From NCBI GenBank assembly GCA_903929765.1, contig CAIYVX010000097.1, forward strand, positions 16,556 to 80,555: 64,000 nucleotides of DNA, in the 5' to 3' direction. Every line of letters starts with the position of its first letter. The stretch's first letter is position 1. The DNA comes from an uncultured Planctomycetia bacterium. Lineage in GTDB: Bacteria; Planctomycetota; Phycisphaerae; FEN-1346; JAACEH01. The translations under genes were made by a program, and so were the position numbers. Below, one piece after another: positions 36,305 through 45,311 of the stretch. The notes below the pieces were generated by a model. The model was given only the letters and a program-made list of their open reading frames with translations. It had not been told where the DNA came from and did no database searches.

Positions 36305-37081
36305 ATGAAGCTCTCAATAGCCTCGACTTATATCGCTCTCGTCCTGACGCTGACCGTCGCCCTGTGCGGCTGCGGGAAACCCCAGCCCGCCCTCGACAAC
36401 CCCATGCCTCTGGCCGCCACCGACGACAATGCCGTCCGGGCCAACATCAAGGACGTCCTCCAGACCATGTTCTTCGAGGTCGAGCAACCGCCGCGCACCC
36501 CGGAACGCATCGACACCTACCCGCTCGTCTCGGCCTACTTTCTCGAATTCTGGCGGCCTGACGTCCGCACCGCCGCCGATCGCCACGAAGCCGCCATTCA
36601 CACCGTGCGCCGCACCGTGACCGTCTTTCTGCACCCGGTGGCCCAACCGCCGCAGCCGCCGCCCATGCCCGAACCCGGTTCGGACTCCGCCGACAATGTT
36701 CCCTCCGGTGCGGCCGCGCCGCCGCCCAGTGCCGCGGTTGACCCGCAAAACGTCCCCTCTGGCGCTGCTGCCGCGCCGCCTCAAACCACCACCCTGGTCG
36801 GCCCCATCACCGTCCTCTCGCCCCCGCCTCGGCCGCCGCAACCAGCCAGCGACTGGTCCAAGGGCCTCTCTATCGAGGTCGTGGTCAAGAAGGAACGCGT
36901 CGACACCGACACGCCATTCACCGCCTCCGACATCAGCGAGTTCTACTCCATCTTCCGCGCTCAAACCAACGCCCTCGACGTTTACGACGAAAGGTGGAGC
37001 GGGAGGATCCGCTGGATCGACTACGGCCGCGATCACGCCCTCGAACAATATATTCTGCACAAAATCCGGGCACGCTTCTGA
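36305..37081 (+). CDS. Lipoprotein of unknown function
   Basis: The 258-residue product has a lipoprotein signal ending in the lipobox VALCGC (Cys near 23). An N-terminal folded segment (about 40-115) and a C-terminal folded segment (about 180-258, IEVVVKKERVDTDTPFTASD) flank a Pro/Ala-rich linker. The linker contains the repeated phrase NVPSGAAA. No enzymatic motif is visible. It has its own strong promoter and is convergent with the following gene, with stops 12 bases apart. Confidence 0.7.
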   Translation: MKLSIASTYIALVLTLTVALCGCGKPQPALDNPMPLAATDDNAVRANIKDVLQTMFFEVEQPPRTPERIDTYPLVSAYFLEFWRPDVRTAADRHEAAIHTVRRTVTVFLHPVAQPPQPPPMPEPGSDSADNVPSGAAAPPPSAAVDPQNVPSGAAAAPPQTTTLVGPITVLSPPPRPPQPASDWSKGLSIEVVVKKERVDTDTPFTASDISEFYSIFRAQTNALDVYDERWSGRIRWIDYGRDHALEQYILHKIRARF

Positions 37082-37093
37082 TGGGGCGGGCCG

Positions 37094-37813
37094 CTACTTC
37101 GGCGAAGAATTGTATAGCCGATGGGTCTGTTCCGGCGTGAGTTGTCCACTCAACATCTCCATCTGCTCCGGGCGCAGCACCCGGGACAGCAGAGCCTTGT
37201 ATTGCTCATCCAGCTTGTCCAGCAACACCGCTTCCTGCCGGTAGATTTCATTGTACTGCCCGGACATCTGCCGGGCCTGGTCGTCGTGTCCCTGCGCTAC
37301 CAGCATCTTGCTCGTTGATTCAAGCTGGTCGATTTGCGCCCAGAGCGGCTGGAGGTCCGCAGCGACTTTCGGCCGCATCTCGGCCGTGATCGTCTGCACT
37401 TTTTCCTGTTGCGCCGCGGTCAGCCGCAGGGCCGGGTCCGTCGTCAGCGCGAGTTGCCTCACCACATTAGCACTCGGCAGACGATATTTCAATTCCTCCA
37501 TGGCCGCCCGCAGTCGCGCCGAAGCCTGCTCCCGCCGCTCATCGGCCGTAAGCGTGCCGCTGAAACTGGTCGCGCTGCTCGGAAGGGTTGCCGTTAACCT
37601 CTCTCCCGCTTGCCCCGCGCGAGGTCGAGGGGTGGGAACGGGTGGCCCTTCAGGTCCGGGTACGGGGTTATTGTTCAAGCCCTGCCCCGGCGACAGTTCC
37701 GCCACTCCCGAGACGGACGGTCGGACCGCCCACTGCCGGTAGACCGCAACCGTGACGCCCAGCAGGACCAGCGCCACGACCACCGCTACAGCGCCAAGCA
37801 GATAACGAGGCAT
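37094..37813 (-). CDS. Membrane-anchored protein with LTxxQ-like helical domain
   Basis: The 239-residue product has one N-terminal membrane span (YLLGAVAVVVALVLLGVTVAV), then a Pro-rich linker (PVPGPEGPPVPTPRPRAG). A mostly helical C-terminal half follows, containing LTAAQQEKVQTITAEM and LTPEQTHRL. LTxxQ motifs in helical domains recall Spy/CpxP-type periplasmic proteins, but the similarity is weak. The linker is encoded by a diverged copy of the REP-like repeat. The function is unknown. The promoter region is shared with, and divergent from, the aconitase gene. Confidence 0.7.
   Translation of the reverse strand: MPRYLLGAVAVVVALVLLGVTVAVYRQWAVRPSVSGVAELSPGQGLNNNPVPGPEGPPVPTPRPRAGQAGERLTATLPSSATSFSGTLTADERREQASARLRAAMEELKYRLPSANVVRQLALTTDPALRLTAAQQEKVQTITAEMRPKVAADLQPLWAQIDQLESTSKMLVAQGHDDQARQMSGQYNEIYRQEAVLLDKLDEQYKALLSRVLRPEQMEMLSGQLTPEQTHRLYNSSPK
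37596..37672. repeat. Diverged REP-like repeat within coding sequence
   Basis: CCTCTCTCCCGC, then GGTGGCCCTTCAGGTCCGGG and TACGGGGTTA align with the ispG copy but carry extra sequence in the first arm. It encodes the Pro-rich linker of the membrane-anchored protein. Confidence 0.5.
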
Positions 37814-37935
37814 CGTCGCTCCCTCGAATAATCAAGCGGACTTCAACAGCCGTATTATACGACGCGGCGACCGAAGAATCTGCCCCAAAACCGAAAGCGT
37901 TTCGCCCACAAGTCCAAGGTTGAGTCGCGGTCCGC

Positions 37936-37964
37936 TTGCCCTCGTGGCAGGCATCGACTATAAT
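37936..37964 (+). promoter_or_regulatory. Predicted promoter of the aconitase gene
   Basis: TTGCCC and TATAAT are 17 bases apart, ending 33 bases upstream of the ATG at 37998. This rules out the ORF start at 37920. Confidence 0.6.
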
Positions 37965-37997
37965 CCCAGCCTTCCTGAAACCGGCGAAAGGGTAGTC

Positions 37998-39932
37998 ATG
38001 GGCAAAACGCTCACTCGCAAAATCATCGAAAAGCACCTCGTCGAGGGCGACTGGCAGCCAGGCGGCGAAATCGCCATCCGCATCGACCAGACCCTGACCC
38101 AGGACGCCACCGGCACCATGGCCCTGCTCGAATTCGAGGCCTTCGGCTGCCCCCGCGTCCGCACCGAAATTTCGGTCAGCTACGTCGATCACAACATGGT
38201 CCAGCTATCCTTCGAGAACGCCGACGACCACGCCTACCTGCAATCCACCGCCGCCCGCTACGGCCTGGTCTTCAGCCGCCCCGGCAACGGCATCTGCCAC
38301 CAGATCCACCTCGAACGCTTCGCCGTCCCCGGCCGCACGCTCCTCGGGGCCGATTCCCACACGCCGACCTGTGGCGGTCTGGCCATGATCGCCATCGGCG
38401 CCGGCGGCCTGGATGTCGCGGCAGCCATGGCCGGCCAACCCTTCCATCTCACCTGCCCGCAGGTCGTCGGCCTCCGCCTCGCCGGTCGACTCCCGGATTA
38501 CGTCGCGGCCAAGGACGTGATACTCGAAGTGCTGCGCCGCCTGACCACCAAGGGCAACGTCGGTTGGGTCGCCGAATATTTCGGCCCCGGCGTCGCCGCC
38601 CTCACCGTCCCCGAACGGGCCACCATCACCAACATGGGCGCCGAACTCGGCGTGACGTGCAGCCTCTTCCCCTCCGACGAGCAGACCCACCGCTTCCTCG
38701 CCGCGCAAAAGCGGGCCGACCTTTATCTTCCCCTCGCCGCCGACGAGACGGCAGCCTACGACCGCATGATCGAAATCGACCTCGCCAAACTCGAACCTCT
38801 GGCCGCCTGCCCCAGTTCGCCCGACAACATCAAACCGATCCGCGAACTCGCCGGCCTCGCCGTGCAGCAAGTCTGCATCGGCAGTTGCACCGCCTCGTCC
38901 TACAAGGACCTGATGACCGCCGCAGCGATGGTGCGCGGAAAGAAAATCTCCCCGCAGACCACCCTGGTCGTCGCCCCCGGCTCGCGGCAAGTTCTCCAGA
39001 ACATCATCCGCGACGGCGGGCTGGCCGACCTGGTCGCCGCCGGCGCCCGGCTCGACGAGTGCGCCTGCGGCTTCTGCATCGGCTGCGCCCAGGCCCCCGC
39101 CACCGGCACCGTTTCTGTCCGCACCTCCAACCGCAATTTCCCCGGCCGCTCCGGCACCCAGGGTGACCAGGTTTACCTGGTCAGTCCTGAAACCGCCGCC
39201 GCTACGGCCCTTGCCGGTATGATAACCGACCCGCGCACCCTCGGCCAAGCCCCGCGCATCGAACTGCCCGCCGAACTCATCATCGACGACTCGATGCTCC
39301 TCGCCCCGCCGGCCGACAGCGTAAAGACGGAGATTTTCCGCGGCCCAAACATCGGCGAACCGCCGCGCTTCGACCCGCTCTCCGACGATCTTGTCGGCGA
39401 AGTGGCCCTCAAGGTCGGTGACAAAATCACCACCGACCACATCTGTCCCGCCGGCAGCCTGCTGCGGCTTCGGTCCAACATCCCGGAATATGCAAAGCAT
39501 GTCTTCACCAATGTCGATCCCGCGTTCGCCGGCCGCGCCGCCGCCCTGCGCGGCCGAAAACTCGCCGCTTTCATCATCGCCGGCGCGAGCTACGGCCAGG
39601 GTTCCAGCCGCGAGCACGCCGCCATCTGCCCGCGCTACCTCGGCATCAGGGCCATCATCGCCAAAAGTTTCGAGCGCATCCACACCGCCAACCTGATCAA
39701 CTTCGGCATTCTGCCGCTCGTCTTCGCCAATCCCGCCGACTACGATCTCGTCGCCCCCGGCGCCGCCCTCCGCCTCGCGGGCGTCAAACAAGCCATCGCC
39801 GCCGGCGCCGATACCCTGGCCATCACCGCCACTGCCGCCGGAAAAGAATTCACTTTCCAAGTCCGCCTGACTCTGACCGACCGCCAGCGCCTCATAGTCA
39901 TCGCCGGCGGACTTTTGAACCTGGAGCGATAG
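37998..39932 (+). CDS. Aconitate hydratase, compact single-chain type
   Basis: The 644-residue product belongs to the aconitase/isopropylmalate isomerase superfamily. The large-subunit part (about 1-420) has the cluster ligands in CIGSCTASSYKD and CGFCIGC, plus GADSHTPTCGG. The swivel domain (about 470-644) has KITTDHICPAGS and GASYGQGSSREHAA with the active-site Ser/Arg. The length matches the short aconitase group found in anaerobes and thermophiles rather than AcnA (about 890) or AcnB. The substrate is most probably citrate/isocitrate, but homoaconitate cannot be excluded. ATG 37998 has GAAAGGG upstream. The extra cysteine in CGFCIGC is a small oddity. Confidence 0.85.
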   Translation: MGKTLTRKIIEKHLVEGDWQPGGEIAIRIDQTLTQDATGTMALLEFEAFGCPRVRTEISVSYVDHNMVQLSFENADDHAYLQSTAARYGLVFSRPGNGICHQIHLERFAVPGRTLLGADSHTPTCGGLAMIAIGAGGLDVAAAMAGQPFHLTCPQVVGLRLAGRLPDYVAAKDVILEVLRRLTTKGNVGWVAEYFGPGVAALTVPERATITNMGAELGVTCSLFPSDEQTHRFLAAQKRADLYLPLAADETAAYDRMIEIDLAKLEPLAACPSSPDNIKPIRELAGLAVQQVCIGSCTASSYKDLMTAAAMVRGKKISPQTTLVVAPGSRQVLQNIIRDGGLADLVAAGARLDECACGFCIGCAQAPATGTVSVRTSNRNFPGRSGTQGDQVYLVSPETAAATALAGMITDPRTLGQAPRIELPAELIIDDSMLLAPPADSVKTEIFRGPNIGEPPRFDPLSDDLVGEVALKVGDKITTDHICPAGSLLRLRSNIPEYAKHVFTNVDPAFAGRAAALRGRKLAAFIIAGASYGQGSSREHAAICPRYLGIRAIIAKSFERIHTANLINFGILPLVFANPADYDLVAPGAALRLAGVKQAIAAGADTLAITATAAGKEFTFQVRLTLTDRQRLIVIAGGLLNLER

Positions 39933-40002
39933 TGTAGGGTGGCTGTTTGCAGGCACGCTGCAAAATCGCGCACAAACATGTTGCTTAATAAAGGAAATTC
40001 AC

Positions 40003-40839
40003 ATGAAGCCCAACGTCAGCGCCGCCGACGGTCCTAGCGCCATCACGCCCTCGCTCTGGTGGGTCGGCCGTTCGGCCTGGGGCGGCCTGCCGCCGTTGAC
40101 CCCCAGCTTCGACGGTAATATTTTCCTCCTAAAGGGCGACCGCTACGACGTGCTCATCGACGCCGGCGGCGGACCTTCGATCAAGGATCTCCAGCACAAC
40201 ATCCGCCTGGCCGGCAGCACACCCGAGCGCATCCGCGAAATCTGGATCACCCACTGCCATTGCGACCATTTTCTCGGCGCCGGCCCCTGGGCCGCCAAAT
40301 ACCCGCGAACCATCTGCTGCCTCTCGAAGGTCGGCCTCACGCTGCTACGGCGCAAGGATTATCGTCTGACTGGTCTTTATCTTGGCCCCGGCGCCCTGAA
40401 ACTACCCAAAAAGCTCCAGCCGCTGGAGGACGGTTCCGTGCTGCGCTGTCCGCCGTTTGAATTGCGGGTCGAGGCGACGCCCGGCCATGTGCCCGATGGC
40501 CTCTGTTTCCGCGGCCAGGTTGACGGGCTGGAATTGCTCGTGACCGGCGACACCGTGATCGGCGACCAACACATTCCGGGCACGGGCCTTCAGAAAGGCA
40601 TGATCGGCTGGATTTGCGGTTCCTGGATGTCCAACATGCGCTCCTATCGCCAGAGCCTGGCCCGGCTCGCCGCGACCAGGCCCGACCTCCTCCTGCCGGG
40701 CCACGGTCTGCCGCAGGCCGGCCCCGCCGCAAGAAGCTCCCTGAAAAACGCCCTGCGCCGCGTCGAACGCCTGATGGCCTTCCCCGACTTCCTCAACCTC
40801 GGACCCTATTACTCCTTTTCCGCCTTCGCGCCGAAATGA
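40003..40839 (+). CDS. MBL-fold metallo-hydrolase
   Basis: The 278-residue product has the metallo-beta-lactamase metal motif THCHCDHFLGA (HxHxDH), then ATPGHVPDG, LVTGDTVIG and LLPGHGLP. All zinc ligands of a dinuclear site therefore appear present. There is no signal peptide, so a cytoplasmic hydrolase such as a glyoxalase II-like thioesterase or a lactonase is likely. The substrate is unknown. It follows the aconitase by 70 bases in the same direction and could be cotranscribed. Confidence 0.85.
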   Translation: MKPNVSAADGPSAITPSLWWVGRSAWGGLPPLTPSFDGNIFLLKGDRYDVLIDAGGGPSIKDLQHNIRLAGSTPERIREIWITHCHCDHFLGAGPWAAKYPRTICCLSKVGLTLLRRKDYRLTGLYLGPGALKLPKKLQPLEDGSVLRCPPFELRVEATPGHVPDGLCFRGQVDGLELLVTGDTVIGDQHIPGTGLQKGMIGWICGSWMSNMRSYRQSLARLAATRPDLLLPGHGLPQAGPAARSSLKNALRRVERLMAFPDFLNLGPYYSFSAFAPK

Positions 40840-40933
40840 GCATTGGCCGGCCACCGGTCTGGCAACCACCGCCTGTCGGGTTGGTCGAGCGGCTTCGGTC
40901 GTAGCGCGGGCAGAAATCCTGCTGGTATCTATC

Positions 40934-41080
40934 TCACTGCGTCGCCAACTTGCGGGCTTCCGCCTCGGTGGCCAGGGTCATGTCCTGGCCGCAGCAAACC
41001 AGCGTGCCGCTGCCTTCGTGCAGCACCTCGACGACGATGCCGCAAATCTCGCAGAAATAGAATTCCTTGTCATTGGTCAT
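40934..41080 (-). CDS. Desulforedoxin (rubredoxin-type iron protein), 48 residues
   Basis: This small gene is not in the ORF track. The minus strand reads MTNDKEFYFCEICGIVVEVL, then HEGSGTLVCCGQDMTLAT and EAEARKLATQ, then TGA. The CxxC pair and the adjacent Cys pair in VCCGQDM are exactly the iron-binding pattern of desulforedoxin and of the N-terminal domain of desulfoferrodoxin. It would be a homodimeric FeS4 electron carrier in the cytoplasm of an anaerobe, perhaps in superoxide reduction. It is the last gene of the hydrogenase island, 96 bases after hydF. A weak AGGGG site precedes the ATG. Confidence 0.88.
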   Translation of the reverse strand: MTNDKEFYFCEICGIVVEVLHEGSGTLVCCGQDMTLATEAEARKLATQ

Positions 41081-41176
41081 GGCCGGCCCCTAAAAAGTTT
41101 TCCCTATTGACGACGCTCATTTCTACCGGCGTCGCTCCAAAAAAGCAAGATGCAACCTGTGCGGGCCAGGTGGCGA

Positions 41177-42403
41177 CTATCTCGGCTGCCGGAAAACGTC
41201 GAGGGCCGCAGGGAACGGTCCGAGGGCTCGCTCGAAGAGGCCCAGGGAATAGGCGATGGCCATGCCGTAATTCGTGATCGGCACGCCCGCGCGGCGGCAG
41301 CGCAGGATTCGCGAGAGCATCTCGCGGCGATTCCACATGCAGGCCCCGCAGTGGATCACCAGGTCGAAGCCGGCCGGCGGGTCGGGAAAATCGTGGCCCT
41401 GGACGGTGGTGAAATCGAGCTTGCCGCCGACGTAGTTGGTGAGCCAGCGCGGAATCTTGACGCGGCCGATGTCCTCGCCAATAGGGTGGTGCGAACAGGC
41501 CTCGGCGATAAGAACTTTCGCACCGGGCCGCAGACGGTCGATGGCCATGGCCCCGCGGACAAACTCATTCAGGTCGCCGCGCAGACGCGAAAAAAGAATC
41601 GAAAACGAAGTCATGGGCACGTCCGGCGGTGTGTCAGCGGCCACCTTGAGAAAACCCTGAGAATCGGTAACGACGAGAACGGGCGGACGCTTGAGCCGGT
41701 CGAGGGCGTCGCGGAGTTCGCGTTCCTTGACCACCAGGCAATAGGCGTCATTGTCGAGCACGTCGCGGATGCTCTGGACCTGCGGCAAAATCAGCCGGCC
41801 GCGCGGGGCTTCCAGGTCGATAGGCACGACGAAGACGGCCATTTCGCCGGCGGGGACCAGGTCGCCGAGGATGGTCGGGGCGGACATGAATTCCTCGGGA
41901 GCGGCGGCGATTAGGGCTTCGCGCAGGTCGAGCAGACCCTCGCCGCGGCTGGCGATGGTACGAACAACCGGAACTTTTCGCTCGGCGAGCTTGGCAAGGA
42001 CGGCGGCTGGCGGATCGGCCAGATCGACCTTGTTCAGGACGGCGACGGCGGGGATTTTGCGCTGTGCGAGTTCGTCGAGAATGGCCGTCTCAAATTCGCC
42101 CCAGGCCCCGGCCTCGGCCACGAGAATGCCCACGTCGGTCCGGTCGAAGACCTGCCGGGTGCGGTCGACGCGGAGTTGGCCCAGCGCCCCCACGTCGTCG
42201 AGGCCGGCGGTGTCGATGAACAGGACCGGGCCGAGCGGCAGAAGTTCCATCGGCTTTTCAACCGGGTCGGTCGTGGTGCCGGCCACGTCGGAAACGATGG
42301 AGACCGTCTGTCGCGTCAGGGCGTTAAGCAACGACGACTTGCCGACGTTGCGGCGGCCGAAGAGGCCGATGTGCAGGCGAAAGCCTTTGGGAGTTCCTCT
42401 CAC
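41177..42403 (-). CDS. hydF: [FeFe]-hydrogenase maturation GTPase HydF
   Basis: HydF is the scaffold and GTPase that delivers the assembled diiron subcluster to the hydrogenase. The 408-residue product has the GTPase motifs FGRRNVGKSSLLNAL, DVAGTTTDPV, DTAGLDD and NKVD. The C-terminal [4Fe-4S]-binding motifs EACSHHP and HCGACMWNRREM are characteristic of HydF. It starts with GTG overlapping the aspA stop (GTGA), indicating translational coupling. All three maturases are present in this island. Confidence 0.96.
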   Translation of the reverse strand: MRGTPKGFRLHIGLFGRRNVGKSSLLNALTRQTVSIVSDVAGTTTDPVEKPMELLPLGPVLFIDTAGLDDVGALGQLRVDRTRQVFDRTDVGILVAEAGAWGEFETAILDELAQRKIPAVAVLNKVDLADPPAAVLAKLAERKVPVVRTIASRGEGLLDLREALIAAAPEEFMSAPTILGDLVPAGEMAVFVVPIDLEAPRGRLILPQVQSIRDVLDNDAYCLVVKERELRDALDRLKRPPVLVVTDSQGFLKVAADTPPDVPMTSFSILFSRLRGDLNEFVRGAMAIDRLRPGAKVLIAEACSHHPIGEDIGRVKIPRWLTNYVGGKLDFTTVQGHDFPDPPAGFDLVIHCGACMWNRREMLSRILRCRRAGVPITNYGMAIAYSLGLFERALGPFPAALDVFRQPR

Positions 42404-43818
42404 TTGTGATGTTTTCCTTCATCCGCGGGCCTCCCGAGGCGCGTCACGCGCTCGGGCGAAATCAGGGCGTCAAACTCGGCGGCGCTCATCAGGCGGCGCT
42501 CGATAACGATCTGGCGAACGGTTTGGTTCCGGGTCGTGGCCGCCTCGGCGACTTCCTGGGCCTGGGCGTAGCCGATCTCATCGACCAAGGCGGTTAGAAC
42601 GGCGGTGGTGCCCTCGACATGAGCGCGGCACCGGGCTTCGTCGGCTTCGATACCGGCAACGCAAAATCGCCGCAACATTGAGCAGGCGTTGGTCAGGAGG
42701 TCGAGGCTGTCCAGCAGCGAATCGGCCACCAGCGGCAGAAAGGGATTGAGTTCGAGGCTGCCCATGGCGCAGGCCTGAGCGATGGCCTGATCGTTGGCAC
42801 AGACAACCAGGGCCGCCTGGGTCGCGGCCTCGGGAATCACGGGGTTGACCTTGCCGGGCATGATCGAGGAGCCGGCCTGGCGCGGGGGCAGGCGGATTTC
42901 GCCCAAGCCCGCCTCGGGGCCGGAGGAGAGGAGCCGCAGGTCGCCGGAGATTTTGATGAGGTTGACGGCGCAGGCCTTGAGGATGCCGCTGACTTCGACG
43001 AACACGTCGGCGTTCTGGGTGGCCTCGACCAGGTTTTCGGCTCGGGCCAGGCCGAGGCCGGTGATATCACGGAGTTGCTCGACTGCGCGAAAAATGTATT
43101 GTCGCGGGGCACCGAGGCCGGTGCCGATGGCCGTGCCGCCGAGGTTGACCACGCGCAGACGTTCCTCGCATTTGTAAATCCGCCAGCGGTCGCGGGCGAA
43201 GGCCTCGGCGTAGGCGGACATCTCGCGGCCGAGCGTCGTCAGGACGGCATCCTGCATCTGAGTGCGGCCAACCTTGACGACGTGGGCGAAGGACTTCTCC
43301 TGCCGCTGAAATTCCTCCAGCAGGGCGACGACCTCGCGCTCGAGGCCGCGCAGCAAGCCGATGGCAGCGACGCGCAGGGCCGTGGGATAGGTGTCGTTGG
43401 TGGACTGGTGGAGGTTGAGATCGTCGAGGGGATCGAGGGTGGCATAGTCGCCGAGCGGGCGGCCGAGAAGTTGGAGGGCGCGGTTGGCGAGAACCTCGTT
43501 GACGTTCATGTTGGTGGAAGTGCCGGCGCCGCCCTGGAGGGCATCAACCACGACGTGACGGTCGAGCGACCCGGCCATCATTTCCGTGCCGGCCCGCTCG
43601 ATAGCGGCGAAGGTCGGTTCGTCCCAGCGACCGAGTTCGTGGTTGGTGCGGGAGGCGGCCAGTTTGACGGCGCCAAAGGCGTGGATGAGAGCGGGGTTCA
43701 CCGGGCGGCGGGCGAGCGGAAAATTCTCAATGGCCCGTTCGGTATAGATACCCCAGAGCGCGTCGGCGGGGACGTCGCGCTCGCCCAGAAGATCTTTTTC
43801 CCTGCGGAAGTTGGTCAC
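42400..43818 (-). CDS. aspA: Aspartate ammonia-lyase within the hydrogenase maturation operon
   Basis: The 472-residue product belongs to the aspartase/fumarase family. It carries the loop GSSIMPGKVNPVIPE, the substrate motif HQSTNDTYPTA, and GAGTSTNMNVNEVLANRA. The aspartase assignment rather than fumarase rests on overall similarity and on operon position between hydG and hydF. The enzyme would release ammonia and fumarate from aspartate. Ammonia as a possible nitrogen source for the bridging amine of the hydrogenase active site is a hypothesis consistent with this location. Confidence 0.85.
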   Translation of the reverse strand: MTNFRREKDLLGERDVPADALWGIYTERAIENFPLARRPVNPALIHAFGAVKLAASRTNHELGRWDEPTFAAIERAGTEMMAGSLDRHVVVDALQGGAGTSTNMNVNEVLANRALQLLGRPLGDYATLDPLDDLNLHQSTNDTYPTALRVAAIGLLRGLEREVVALLEEFQRQEKSFAHVVKVGRTQMQDAVLTTLGREMSAYAEAFARDRWRIYKCEERLRVVNLGGTAIGTGLGAPRQYIFRAVEQLRDITGLGLARAENLVEATQNADVFVEVSGILKACAVNLIKISGDLRLLSSGPEAGLGEIRLPPRQAGSSIMPGKVNPVIPEAATQAALVVCANDQAIAQACAMGSLELNPFLPLVADSLLDSLDLLTNACSMLRRFCVAGIEADEARCRAHVEGTTAVLTALVDEIGYAQAQEVAEAATTRNQTVRQIVIERRLMSAAEFDALISPERVTRLGRPADEGKHHK

Positions 43819-43831
43819 GGTCGGTCACTCG

Positions 43832-45259
43832 TTAGAAGTACAGATCGCGTTCGCCGCCGTCGCGAATGCGGCGCAGGCGGTCGACGATCTCGGCCTTGCC
43901 CGGCCCTTCGTCGATCTTGGCCAGTTCGTCGGCGATGATTTTTTCTCCGGCGGCGCGTGTTTCCGGCGAGGCGTAATCGGTCAGGTACTCCTCGAGCGTG
44001 GTCAGGGCGTTGGGCGTGCAGAACCGCTTGATAAAGCCGGGAATGGCGAACTCCATGAAATGTTCGCCGGTGCGGCCGAGACGGTAGCAGGCGGTGCAGA
44101 AACTCGGCACATAGCCGTCGGCCATGAGTTCGCGCATGACCACGTCGAGCGGGCGAATGTCGCCGAGGGCGAATTGCTCGCGGTCGAGATTTTGCTTCTT
44201 GCCGCCGTCGGTGTAACCCCCGATTTCGCAGCGGCTGCCGGCGTCGATCTGCGAGACGCCGAACTCCATAGCTTCGCGGCGCACGTGCGGCGGTTCGCGG
44301 GCGGTCAGAATCAGCCCGGTATAGGGAACGGAGAGCCGCAGGACGGCGATCAGACGTTTGAAGGCTTCGTCATCGACTTGGGCGTAGTTGTGGTCAAGGG
44401 TCACGCCGCTGGCCGGGCGGATTCGCGGGAAGCTGATGGTGTGCGGCCCGACGCCGTATGTGCGGCGCAGGTGTACGGCGTGCGAAACGAGGCCGAGAAC
44501 CTCGAACCGCCAGTCGTGCAGGCCGAACAAGGCGCCGATGCCGACGTCGTCGCAGCCGGCTTCCATGGCCCGGCCCTGGCCGTCGAGGCGGTAAAGATAG
44601 TTGCCCTTGCGGGTGTTGCGGGGATGGAGTTGGGCATAGGTGGCGTGGTGGTAGGTTTCCTGAAAAATCTGATAGGTGCCGATGCCGGCGGCCTTGATGG
44701 TGCGGTAGCCCTCGTAATCCATGGGGGCGGCGTTGATGTTGACGCGGCGGATGTCGCCGCGGCCGACCTTGGTTTCGTAGGTCACGCGGACGCAATGGGC
44801 GATGAAGTCGGCGTCGTAGAGCGGATGTTCGCCAAAGACGAGAATGGTGCGGCGATGGCCGACCTGTTCGAGGGCTTCGACCTGGCGGCGCAGCTCGTCG
44901 TCGTCGAGGGTGCGGCGCACCGCATCGGCGTTGGAGCGTTTGAAACCACAGTAGAGGCAATCGTTCAGGCACTCGTTGCCGACGTAGATCGGGGCGAAGA
45001 GAACGATGCGGTTGCCGTAAACATCGCGCTTGAGCTGGCGGGCCGCCGCGAAAATCTCTTCGATCATGCCGGGATCTGTGGCGGATAGGAGCGCGGCCGT
45101 CTCTTCGACTTCGAGCGGCTCCTTAGACAAACTCTTGGCGATGATCTCGCGGACGCGTGCAAAGTCCGCTGGTGCGGCCGAGGTGAGCGCGGTGAGCCGC
45201 GCGTCGTCGATGAAATCGACCGCCTTGGGACTCAACGTCATGGCAGGTAAGGCACACAT
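43832..45259 (-). CDS. hydG: [FeFe]-hydrogenase maturase HydG, radical SAM tyrosine lyase
   Basis: HydG cleaves tyrosine to provide the CO and CN ligands of the H-cluster as an Fe(CO)2CN synthon. The 475-residue product has the radical SAM cluster motif ECLNDCLYCGF (near 98). The C-terminal auxiliary cluster motif CTACYRLGRTGEHFM (near 386) separates HydG from ThiH. The ATG at 45259 has GGAGTG upstream. It lies after hydE and before aspA. Confidence 0.96.
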   Translation of the reverse strand: MCALPAMTLSPKAVDFIDDARLTALTSAAPADFARVREIIAKSLSKEPLEVEETAALLSATDPGMIEEIFAAARQLKRDVYGNRIVLFAPIYVGNECLNDCLYCGFKRSNADAVRRTLDDDELRRQVEALEQVGHRRTILVFGEHPLYDADFIAHCVRVTYETKVGRGDIRRVNINAAPMDYEGYRTIKAAGIGTYQIFQETYHHATYAQLHPRNTRKGNYLYRLDGQGRAMEAGCDDVGIGALFGLHDWRFEVLGLVSHAVHLRRTYGVGPHTISFPRIRPASGVTLDHNYAQVDDEAFKRLIAVLRLSVPYTGLILTAREPPHVRREAMEFGVSQIDAGSRCEIGGYTDGGKKQNLDREQFALGDIRPLDVVMRELMADGYVPSFCTACYRLGRTGEHFMEFAIPGFIKRFCTPNALTTLEEYLTDYASPETRAAGEKIIADELAKIDEGPGKAEIVDRLRRIRDGGERDLYF

Positions 45260-45285
45260 CTTAAGTCACTCCTACAGATTAAATT

Positions 45286-45305
45286 GTCGGGTCTGTTGAC
45301 CCGAC
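45286..45305. repeat. Small palindrome between hydE and hydG
   Basis: GTCGGGTC and GACCCGAC form a perfect inverted repeat with a TGTT loop in the 52-base gap between the genes. It resembles the palindrome inserted in hydE. Confidence 0.5.
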
Positions 45306-45311
45306 CGACAA

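Noticed and set aside
38205-39956. Minus-strand ORF of 583 residues opposite the aconitase gene
   Set aside because: Gly/Glu/Ala-rich antisense shadow of a gene with clear active-site motifs.
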